Positions 46,872 through 58,800 of a stretch of 64,000 nt of DNA are shown piece after piece. A program made the translations under genes and the position numbers. Below the pieces are notes generated by a model. It did not search any database. It saw nothing but the letters and a program-made list of their open reading frames with translations, and was not told the DNA's origin. The DNA lies in NCBI GenBank assembly GCA_964383365.1, contig CAYLHF010000001.1, positions 62,001 through 126,000 of the forward strand, in the 5' to 3' direction. Origin of the DNA: CAYLHF01 sp964383365. Its GTDB lineage: Bacteria; Bacteroidota; Rhodothermia; Rhodothermales; UBA10348. The stretch's first letter is position 1. Every line of letters starts with the position of its first letter.

Positions 46872-49800
46872 CTACCGTAGCAGCACCATCACTTTGGTCT
46901 CTGAGAACGAACCGGCCTCAAGCCGATACGCATAGGTGCCGGGTGCAAATCGATTCCCGTCGAAGACGGCTTCATATCGGCCCGCGGACTGATTCTTTTC
47001 GACCAACCGCGCGATTTCCCTTCCGAGCAGGTCGTAGATCGTGATCCGGACCGTCGTAGTCGACGGAAGCGCGTATCGAATATGTGTTACCTGCGAGAAC
47101 GGATTGGGATAATTCTGCTCCAAACCGAATTCCACGGGCAATTCCCCTTCGTCTTCCGTAGCCGTCGCTGTCTGAATGCTCGCGTGTATGACGGTCGGAG
47201 CCTGAACGGTTCCGGTGACGCTGTTAGCACCGAATACCAAATGATCCGGGCTCTCGATCGTGCTGTTGGAATTGGGGTCAAAGATCTTCAGACTCAGCTC
47301 TTCTCCATCTTCATTACCGTACACAACGACGAATGAGATGTATCGATCGAGCGTGGCCACGTACTGGAACGTTCCCAGCCCTCGACACTCGGTCACACCG
47401 TTAGCCGATCCGAATACGCCGATTTCGAAGTCCTGACCCCTCACTTCCTGCCCATCGATCGATATGACGGCAGTGAGCGAGAGTGTATTCTGATACCGCG
47501 TCGGATCCAGGGCACAATCGAGGCTTGATATCCCCGACATTTTGCCCGGAATGATCGACGTTTTCGCATCGCTGTCGATGGTCGACCCGGTGGTCGAAAC
47601 CGAGCTACGCTTCGCGGTGATGCGTTCTCCACGGGAGGTCTCATCGGTGATTTCCGAGTCGTCAAGATGCGGGGCTGTTACGGGTGTCGCTGGATACGTA
47701 ATCCGACCACCGGAAGCGACTCGTATCAGGTATCCCAATCCGGGATTCATCTCCGTCAGCGAGCCGATCCAACCCACACCCTGTACAAACTGGGCGAACG
47801 CAAACTGACTCTTGATGATATCGTTCGTTGACGGCCGAAGCGTTCCGAGTGCCTGGTCGATCGGGATGTTCACCTGCGGTAAGTATCCTATCCAGTTCCA
47901 TCCCGGCACGACATCCAGCGGGGTCGTAGCGGTATTCACTTCCGCGCCGACTACGCTCAACGTATGGGACTGATTGAGCCTGATCAGGTAGGCTTTTCTC
48001 GGATCCAGAGAACTCAGCGTTCCGACCCATCCGAGTGTCGGTTCGAACAGACTGAACTGGGTCTGATTCTTGATTATATCATCCCCAACGACGGGTGTGC
48101 CGGTGAACACGGCCGTCAGCGACGGATCCTGTGGAACACGGTTTACCGAGAACCACGTCCATCCCGAACTGAGCGGAACCGTTCCGGGCGCAACGGCAGG
48201 AGGAGGTGCCTGGAGCGTTATCGGCTGTACCGGTGTTCCGTGTACGGCAGTCGGATCGAATGCCAGATTAAGGTTCGTCTCCTTGAACACGGTACACGTG
48301 CTCTTATCCCACACCTGGAACGTTACCTGCTCCCCGGAGGAGGCATTACTGTATATCACCAGACTGACCCGGTTCCCATCGAAGACAGTGTCGTTGTTGG
48401 CATCGATTGGTACGATCGGGGCGACTCCCCGGAGTTGGCCATTTACGAAAGCACCCACCAGGTCGTTGGCATCTTTGGATACCGATCCCGAGATAACGAG
48501 TTGCGCTGTCAGCGTCATATTGCTCTGGAAGTTGGACGGTACGACGTTCCAGACCGGAGCGATACATTCGTCGAAAATATTGACCGTCACCGTCAGTTCC
48601 GACGTATCCCCGTCACTGTTCGTCGCGGTAACCGTAGCCTGATGCGTTCCTACCGACAGGACGTCCAGTACCGTGAAGCCCACCGTCGATGTCGTCGCAC
48701 CGGGAATCGTCCCCTGTGTCAGGTTTGGAACGAGCCAGGCAGGCTGCCCGGTCAGCGTGAACGTGACCGGACCGGTCGTCTTCCCGTTCGATAAAGAGGC
48801 TTCAAATGCCGCCGATGCGCCCAGCGCCACCGTCATGTTGACCGTTGTTGGCGTCCATGTGAAGGCCGACCGACGAACGTCAAATTCCCAGGTCCTGGCT
48901 GCCGCCATGGGGTTGCCGATCATGTCCGTCCAGTTCTCCACGGAAACCCGTAACCTCTTGCCTTCCAAAGTAGTCCACGCGTTCACGTCCCGAGGCGTTA
49001 TGACGACTCTCCGGGCATCGCAGACGGCCGTAATCGCGACGGTCTGATTGGTATCCAATCGTGTGAGCGTGGTATTTGGACTCTGGCCGTCGGTAATGAT
49101 GGATGCGCAGGAGAGGTCTTCATCGAATGTGATCGAGATGTCGTCACCCAGCGCCAGGAAGGTATCCGCCGGTTCAGGTGTCCCGAGCACTTCCGGCAAT
49201 TTGGTATCCACCGTTCCAGGCACGGTCAGAGAAACATTCCGCCCGGAATCACAGACTGTGAAAGCCCGAAGTTCATACTGTCCATCCACTCCCGGGAACG
49301 TCCATTGTCCAGTGTAGGACGTCGCGTTCGCTCCGCCCTGTGCGATCACGTCTGCCCGTGTCGTTGTGAATGCCGGAAGCCACGTCGACGTACCTACTTT
49401 TCGGTATTCGAGTCCGATCGACTGCACGCCGGCACTCACATCGGAGGCTGCCAACGTGAATTCATCCAGTGTGATCTCCATCGGCTGAGCGGCCGTTACC
49501 CGCGTCAGCGTCCAGTTCTCCTTCGGACGGAAAATATGTATCCCCGAGCACGGCGCCGTGTATCTGACACTCACATGCGTCGTGTCTGCCGTGTTTGGAC
49601 GACCTCGCGCCAGATTTCCTTCTTCACAAATCGGGTACATCACGAGACCCAGGTTGTCGTAATTGAACCGGGTCGGCCCTCGTCTGACGGCGAGTTCGAG
49701 TTCCTGCGTCTGCTGCGGAGCGATGAAGAAATCCAGTGCATTGCTCCCCGTACTGAGCACCTTTCCACCCGCTTCGAAGATGGCCCCACCGGGGTTCGCC

Positions 49801-52800
49801 GTCTGCAAGACACCGAGCCGGTAGTTTCGCTCCTCCGAGGTTGCGGATTGATTGCCCAGAGACACCGTGAACAGCGCTGGAGCGTTCGGATCCACGCCGA
49901 ACTGTTGCGGAGGGTTGATCGAGAGAACCGGTATATCTCTCGGCGCCGTCCTCGGTTGTAACCCCGTCGCCGAGGCGCCGGGAGCAACGACCAACGGCGT
50001 ACCCATCCAGGGCTCATACGGACACGAACTCCGGCCTGCTTTTACGTCGAAAACGGGCGTGCTGAATACCGGATCCTTGAGCGCATCGAAGGAATAGTTG
50101 TCCCCTACATCGTCATCCCATAGCGTATAGCCATATGACGTTCCGTTTTCTGTGGTATGCTCAAATGCAAGCGAAATCTTGGCGTCAAGATCTGCGAACA
50201 CTTTTCCTTGAACGCCCGACCCTGCGGCGTCGGCACTGATCTCAACAAAAGCTCCTACGTTTACACCGATCGTTGTCTGTATACCGACGAAGCTGTCAAG
50301 CTCGTCTCCTCTCTCGAACGTAAAGTTTGTTCCGGCGCTGTAAGAGATATTTCGGGTGTTGTCTTTGAACGGATCGAGTGAACTGGGATCCGTCGGCAGG
50401 CCATATGTATTCAGCATATGATTCCAGTTATCAATCGCCTCCTGGAACTCGTTCCTCTTGCTAACCGATGTCGCGTTTGCCTTGAGTTGTTCCAGTTCCG
50501 GCACCATCACATTCTGAATATGGTCCCGGGTGAACATGAATGCTGTATCCAACTCCGGACCGACGGCAAGGGCATCATCCACCGTGAGTTTACATTCGTT
50601 CACTGTCACTCGATCTGACTTCGCAAACGTGAAGTTGATACCTGTGCCCACGAATAAGTCAGCTGACGGACCAAAGAAATCCTCATCATCGGATGTACTA
50701 ATCTCCTCATCGGTCCAGCCGCATATGTTGACACCGCCGTTGATTGCCGTTTCAAGAGAAAAGCCCGCATGGACGCCCAATGTATTTTTCTGCTTCAAGA
50801 CGGCAGACGCTTCGCCTCCAAACGTGACCCCGAGGTCCACCTCTGCTCCTGCAGAAAACTCGGCTTCCACACCTCCGCTAATTGTCAAATCAATCCCTGC
50901 GGAGAAACTGTTGCAAAACTTGGAGCCTTTCTGGATGAAGGAAAACGACTGGTCTCCCGGCGGATCATGGAGGACCCACATGGGGATTTTGGTCTTCGCT
51001 TTGGTAGCGAACTGTCCACCCGGTCTGGGACGAACACCCTGAACGATTGCCCAACTGGTGGCGTCTGCCTTCCTTCCGTCAACGTCGGCAACGGCCGTTA
51101 CGAACTTCTGATACGAACGCTCGACGCCATCCACGACGCGACCGGCGAGTACATTGGGCTGTCCAACGAACAGAGTAGTATCCACTTTTCCTCCTGCAGC
51201 AGAATCGATCGCCAATACAAGAGGCGTACTTTGCTGATCGGTAATCTCACTGAAGAGCGTGACGGTGGCGGAATCGACCGGACACGTACTTCCCCCTCCC
51301 AGATCTTCGACGACGCTCACTTCGAGATTGATCTTATCCCCTTTTGCCAGAACCGGAATATTGTCCGGTACATCTGCCGTATTGCACATCGACGCCGGAA
51401 GTCCCGCGATGGTCACCTGAAGCGGTGGACGGTAGATGAAATCCTGACTCAGATCTCCAGTCGTGAGATCGACTGCAAAAAGTCCTCGATCCTGAAAAAA
51501 CTTTTCAATGTCTACACGGCGCACAGGGTCAGCGTTGGCTACACTGAGGATCTCAGCCGAATATTCCATCGGAGGCAAATCTGTCGTAAAATGTCCATTA
51601 GCGTCCGTGGTAACGTCGCGCGTAAGACAACCATTTGTTGCGCGCAGACGGACCTGGGCGACACCTATGGGAATTCGGCACATGCCGGATCCCACGACAT
51701 CACCGGTCAGGGTATGCACCGTCTGGTCAACAAAATTTTGATCGAATACGTCAGCCGTGAGGTCGAGTGAAATAAATGGAGGCGAAAAAACGCGGTCCGG
51801 ATTAGAAGGGATCTTGGGAAGAATCGTGGCGGATCCCGGATCGATAGCTGCGGCAAAGGCACCGTCTCCATCAGTTTGGACCTGACCCGCCCCCGAGTTT
51901 ACGTCGATTACAACCCCCTCCACAGGACAAATCGTACCGTCAAACTGAATTTTCCCGGCGACGGTATACCGTGTCAGGTCGACGAACTGCACTTCATTTT
52001 GAACGGGATTCTGGCGGCTGAGCGTGATAATCTTTTTGGAAGGTGCAAACGTTCGAACCAATTGGCCGGGATCTGCAGGAATCAGATTGAATTCTGTGCT
52101 CTCCCCATATCTGATTCCTGAGAATCGGTAGTCCCCGGAAGCGTCAGACAGATCGCACGATTTCATGGGGGCACCTGGGCGGGCAGGCGCTACGCCTGTC
52201 TTATGCCGTAGATAGAACTGACCGGTCGCCGAAACATCGTTTGCGGAAGCCACTGCCATGAGCTCATCAAGTGACCAGTGGGCGAAAAGCCCGAGATCTG
52301 GCAGAGTTACATCGATCGTCTCCGAGCGACGCGAGGCAATATCAGCGGCAGAGACGACATGATTCCAGATGCGGATTTCATCGACCTGACCGTTAAAGAA
52401 GTCTGATCCCAGCAAGGATCCAAAATAGAATGGACCGCTACCGAGATAATCGGTTGGACTGGTGTTGGATCCTGCTAGCGTTCCGTCGATGTAGGTCTTT
52501 CGCGTGTTTGACGGTTCGTCATACGAGAAGGCATAATGATGCCAGGCACTGTCGGTCGGACCCGACACGTCCAGCGTATTATTCCAGAAGTCAAAACGCA
52601 CCGTGCCCGGACCAACCAGCCCCAGATTGAGACCGTGATTTGTTGACCCGGTTCCGTGGCTGAAGACGGTGCCGCTTGATCCGGCCGACTGTTTGGCCCA
52701 GAACTCGACAGTAAATGAATTGGGTATCTGAGTGGATTCGGACGAGACAGCCTGTCCGCCGATGCCATCCAGAATGACGGATCCATTCGGCGACGGCGTC

Positions 52801-55800
52801 ATACAGACATTGATATCAACGCTCGGTTGCCCCTGCCCGGCAAGCACCTTTCCGGAGATCGCTCCGTCAGGAGACCGCCATCCGAGGTCACATACCTTGA
52901 CCGATACGTCCTCATATACAGCCTTAAGCGATTGGACACAGTATTCGGACACGTCTCCAGGATTAGCGTCTGCGTCTACGAAGCTGGTGATATCAGCTCC
53001 GGTTACACTGATCAGGACGTTGTCCCGAAAGATCCGGAATCCGTCCTCATCGTCTGAATTATCCGTCCAACTGATTTCCACGCGATTTTCGAATTTCCCA
53101 TCCGTAGCCAGTACGTCCGAAGGTGCAGCCGGGAGAGTTTCCTTTACGAAGACCGCTCCACCCACATCAGTTCCTCCATTAGCACCTCCGGTTTCGACTA
53201 CATCGCTCACCAGTATTGTACCTGAAGGGCCTATAAATACAGCATTGCCAAAATGGTCACTCCCCGGATTGAGCCCGTTTTGATATTCTCTTATCTCGTC
53301 GAACCCGCCCGTCCCCGGGTTTAGCTCGAAAAGATGGNNNNNNNNNNNNNNNNNNNNNNNNNNNNNNNNNNNNNNNNNNNNNNNNNNNNNNNNNNNNNNN
53401 NNNNNNNNNNNNNNNNNNNNNNNNNNNNNNNNNNNNNATATTCTCTTATCTCGTCGAACCCGCCCGTCCCCGGGTTTAGCTCGAAAAGATGGGTCGATTC
53501 GAATGAACCCACAACAAATCGGCCGACTTGCATCGATACATCGAATCCGAAAGCCTGGCCTGATCGTGAATTCGCCGGCCATGTTTTCTGTTTGAATCCA
53601 AACCCCGATCCGGCCACTTTTTCAAAAAAGTAAACGGCACCCGAATCTGTCCCACCACTTGCCCCATCATCCAGTGGGGCACCAATAATAGCTGTGCCGT
53701 TGATCAGTGCTACCGCGTCTCCGAAACTGGCCTGAGTACCGGCAGATGCCCCTGGCACGACGGTATCGAGAACCGTCCATGTACTTCCCGACCGCTGAAA
53801 TATCCGAGCGTAACCGTTCCCGGTGTTGAGAAAGTCGCTCTGTGGAGCGCCTACTATCGCAAAGTTATCAAAAATATCCACCGCATCGCCGAGTCGATCA
53901 CCTGCGTTGTCCCCTGCTTGGGCCGCGGATAACGACCAAGTATCTCCACTTCGACTGTAGATGTACACACTCCCTGTCTGCAGTGTGCCGCAGGCGCTAC
54001 TGCCGTCAAGACGTGCACCTACCATCGTCCAGTTTCCATCGGTGGATACTGAGCCGCCGTACTCTGCGTTGGGGCATAGATTAGCGTGACGAAAAGTCTG
54101 CGTCTCAACCCAGCCGTCCGGGGTTCGCTTGAAGAAGTAAACACGCCCCAGACCACCTTCCTTCCCGGACGCTCCTATAACCGCCCACGAACTGGTCATG
54201 TCGATGGAGTGACCGAATCGATCACCAGGACTTCCGTCGGAGGGGACCAATTTCGCTTTCTGTATCCATCCCGACGCAGCTCGCTCGAACACATAGACCG
54301 CACCGGTAAGGCTATTCTGCTCTTCGGTGGATACCATCATCTGATTTCCGGCGACGGCGATTGACTTCCCGAAACCGTCTCCCTGCTGTAAATCATCGGC
54401 AGCAATGCGGGTTGTCAGGCCCACGTAAGCCGTCGTCACTGGCGGTGCCGGGGATATCCCGGTATCACAGACCTGCGCGGACGTCATGTCGGTTCCGCTG
54501 TCGAAACTACCATTGGAATTGGTGTCGACATAGGTGGCAACACAGTACGAGAATGTTGTACCCAGAGGCATAGGACCTTCGGAGAAAGAGACCGCGTTCG
54601 CGGGTTTCGTAGCCAATTGATTCCCATCTCTGAACACGACGAATCCGGATTCGACCGACGATCGATCCACCCAAGAAAAGGTTATTCGATCACTGTATCC
54701 GTCGGACGCGTCGGCCGTGCCCGGTGCGAGCAGCGTTGTTGATCCGGAATCGGTCGCTTTGTCGGAGGATCCGAGAGCATCGAAGGAGGCAATCCCATAC
54801 GAGACGACCTGGCCGAAGAGCGGTGAGGAATCGGTAAACACGGTACGATTCTTAGGTACCGTGCCTATTTCGGTGTTATTTCGGAAGATCTTGTATCCGG
54901 TCTCGGCATTGGATTTATCCTGCCACGTGATCGTAACCTGAGTCTCACTGACGCCGTCATCCGCAGATACCAACGCCGGCGGAAGGAGTCGGCGTCGACC
55001 GTTGTCGCGAACGGCTTTGGAATGGCCATCGTCGTCATACGCAACAACCGAGTATTTGTAGAGCTGCGCAGGAATTCCTCCCTTGTCGGTGGCCTCGATC
55101 ACGCTGGGTAACGTGGTGGCTACCAGAACCGAATCCGCGGCAAGCGCACCCGTTGTCTCATTGGTAACGGTTCGTCGGTAGATTCTGTATCCACGCTCGA
55201 TTTTAGAGTTGTCAACCCACGTGAGATCAACCCGGTTCTCAAACTTGCTGTCCGTCGCCGTCACTTGCGTCGGCAGAATGAACGAACGTTTCCCTTTATC
55301 ACAAGCCTTTGGCGATTCCAATCCCTCTGCAGAGACCGAAGAAACACAGTAATTGATGTCCACGTCGGATGGTCGCTTTGTATCTGTGTACGTCAGCGTC
55401 GATGCGGGGAGCGTTTGAATCAGAGCGCCGTCCCGATACACCTTGAACACGGCCGTGCGAGTGGATGGATCGGTCCATGTGATGTCGATCTTGTCCTCGA
55501 ACGTACCGTCCGTCGCGGCTACATTTTCCGGGGTAACGGTCGCCGATCGCCGTCCATTGTCGCAGACAAGGGCCGTTTCGACTCCTTTGTCGGTGAACGT
55601 ACTCACGCAATACGATGCCAGTACACTGAGCGGTGCAGAAACGTCGACAAATGAATCGGTGTCTGGACCCGTCTGGCTGAGCAGGTTTTGAACACCGGGG
55701 ATGAGGACGGGGCCCCCGGAGACATCGACTCCGGTAGTACCCACGGTGTTTATGATATCATTGAATCCTGCGGTGCCAACGGCCTTGTCCGAAAACGTAT

Positions 55801-58800
55801 CGAACCCGAGAGCAACCTGGAGACCCGTTTCCGTACCCGTAAGCATCGCATGTAAATTAGCCGCAATCTCCTGCCCGGTCCGGACAGTACTCCAGATCCG
55901 GAGCTGATCCAGACTCCCATCCAGGGTCTGGAAGTGATTTCCGCCAATGGAAAGTGCCTCGGCATTTGTACAGACGGGGCCGGCGACAGCAACGGTCCGA
56001 TCAAGCACTCCGTTGATGTAAATCTTGGCATCAGAGCCATCGTAGCTCACCGCCACATGGGTCCACTGATTGAGTCTCAGAGGTGCGTGGCTCTCAGCAA
56101 ACGGCAGGAAGGAACTGCTACAGTCTGCGGGTGACATGGAGAGATGCAATCTTCCGTCCCCCAATATCAACAGATCGTAGTTACGGGCCGAGCCGTCGGC
56201 GGCCTGCTTCGCGACAAGCGTCTGTGTCCGGGCACCGTTAAGCGACCTGGGATTCACCCACGTTTCGAGTGTAAATGAGGCCAGATCAAGCGCAGGGGCG
56301 TCCGGTATTTGAACGAAATCGTTCGTGCCGTCGAGCGACACGGCAAGCCCTCTCCCGTGCTGATTGAGGGGAGCCGTGGACGCGAACCATCCGGGTACAG
56401 ACGTCGAGAGTGCAAAATTCGTGAGTGTGCCAGAATGAATGCCGAATGCGTCCGGGGCACTTGATCCAGACCCGGCATCCAGTGGCCAGTAGGCAATCAA
56501 CCCTGTCTCAGCACCCGTGAGAGTCTGATAGAGAAGTGATTGAATATCGGTCGTCGTCCGGGCACTGTTCCACAGACGTACTTCATCGATTGAACCGTCG
56601 AATGATGCCGTATGGCCGCCGCCTAGTACGACAGGATTACCTGTATTACACAATCCTCCCGAGAGCGGGGTCGATCCATCGAGCATCCCGTTTATGTAGA
56701 GTCGTATCTGACTCCCATCGAATGTAGCCGCAATATGCGTCCACGTATTGAGCGTGAGTGCCGAAGACGCACTTAACGACACAGGAGCTGAGCAGGCAGC
56801 TGAACTGGCAGATATCTGTGGATGTCCATTTCCCAGGACCAACAGAGAATAATTTCGCCGATCTCCCTTCGAGAGGATCGTCTGTGAGGCAGCATTGAAC
56901 GCCAGAGGCTTTACCCACGCCTCAACGGTAAACTGCTGCAGGTCGAGAAGAGGATCATCCGGAATGCTCACGACGTCGTCCGTACCGTCGAACAACAGTG
57001 CCGCCCCGGCACTTCGGTACACGCGGTATCCCGTTTCGAGTGTAGTAAGGTCGTTCCACGTCACCTCGATGCGGTCGTCAAAGGTATCGTCCGTCGCTGC
57101 GACCGTTCCCGGAGCCGGGAGCGTATTGATACTTCCGTCATCGCAGACGTCGATCGAAGAACCGCTTGCCGAGAGTCGGCGAACACAATACGTGTGTATT
57201 GTACCCGAGACCGCGGTCCGGTCTTCGTACGATGTCGCTGTTGCGGCCAGAGACTGAAGGAGTGTTCCGTCGCGCCTGATTTCAAAACCAGTGGCACCCG
57301 TTCCCTGATCCTGCCAGGAAACAAGAACAAAATCGGGAATTACGCCGTCCGTGGCACTAACCAGGAGTGGGGGTAGAACCGCTCCCAGGGAACCTGAATC
57401 ACACACCCGATCATTGCCCTCGGAACCATTCTGGGTCGGGACGACGCAATACGTAAACGCTGTCGAGCCCGAAGCAGTCAGATCGTCGAATACGGTCACG
57501 TTGCCCGTCGTAGTGCCTACCTGAGTGCCATCTCGAAATATCGTGTACCCATCGTTTGCGATCGACCGGTCGGTCCACGTCACGCGAACCTTTGAAATGA
57601 ACAGTTGGTCAGATGCCTGTACATCCTCTGCTGCGAAGAGTCGGCGACGTCCGCCATCGCATCCGATAACCGTCCGTGCTCCGGCCGAATCCTCTGCGAC
57701 GACACAGTAGATCGAGACCTGATTAGGGGTACCGGCCTTGTCCATATAAGATGTCGCCTGACTCGAAACCGTTGTGAGCAGTTTCCCGTCCCTCAACAGG
57801 CGAACCAGCGTGGCCGGCTGATTATTCAGACTCCAGGTCAGTTCAACCTGGTCCTCAAAGGTGTCATCTGAAGCAGATACGGTGGTGGGTTTTTTNNNNN
57901 NNNNNNNNNNNNNNNNNNNNNNNNNNNNNNNNNNNNNNNNNNNNNNNNNNNNNNNNNNNNNNNNNNNNNNNNNNNNNNNNNNNNNNNNNNNNNNNATAAG
58001 GGTCAGTGCATTGGACGAGACACTACCCGCTGCCCTGAGCGTCCCATCCACATAGATTTTGACTTTACTGGATGCGGCGTCATCAACCACCACAGACACG
58101 TGTTGCCAGCGATTTCGTTGCACGACACCTGCTGCAGTCTGCAGGAATCCCCGGGCACTGACTCCATATTCCACCCGTCCGTCCGCCAGAACATACAGAT
58201 AATACGCTCCGTCAGTGGTCGTTCCGTCGGCATCTCTGCTGAAGAGAGAGACGTGATTGGCCGTCGTTACGTTGACCCATGTCTCAAGTGTGAATGACGT
58301 TGTCAGATCCAGCTTGCTCTGGTGGGGCACGCGCATGTAGTCGTCTGTTCCGTCCAGAGAAAGAGCCATTCCGCCACCTGTTACTCCCGGAAGTATGGTT
58401 CCTCCGGCAAACAGGTCCTGCGTATCCAGATCCAGACTCGGATCCGCGTTTGCATCTTGCTGATCCATATGATTTACGCGCCCTTCGAATACCGTAAGAA
58501 CGGTACTTGCCAGATGGGTCAAAACGACTTCGAGTGTCGCGCTCTCGCCTCCTTTAAGGACACCCACCGTCCAGAGATCGGCCCCGGCGTCATAGGAACC
58601 CTTCGAAGGATTGCTACTCACGAATGCTACGTTTCCGCTTTTCGCGATGGTGGAGACCGTAACGCCAGTTGCTACAGGACTTGCGTTCGATATTGTGAAC
58701 GTAAACGTACCATTGGATCCTGTAGCCACGTGTGAGTCACTCACAGCCACACTGAGTGATACGTTCGGTTTTCCCGTTACCGGAGCAGTTGATGTCGCCC

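Larger units (their letters stand above)
52855..57895 (-). repeat. Nine Fn3-like modules with coupled cysteines
   Basis: Modules of about 85-100 residues: A(T/S)DGxFxDxVxxTWxD, then Y-x-(V/I)-x-R-(D/S)-G, then Y-C-V, closing with C-D-x-G. Module 4 is split by two LamG domains, and the propeller (53150-54430) separates module 8 from module 9. Seven modules have both cysteines (YCV and CD); two (about 54745-55270) have neither. Confidence 0.8.

Noticed and set aside
47964..48794. 276-codon plus-strand ORF
   Set aside because: Antisense to the giant gene in a GC-rich stretch; Arg/Tyr-rich shadow frame.
50769..51770. 333-codon plus-strand ORF
   Set aside because: Antisense to the giant surface protein, with composition typical of a shadow frame.
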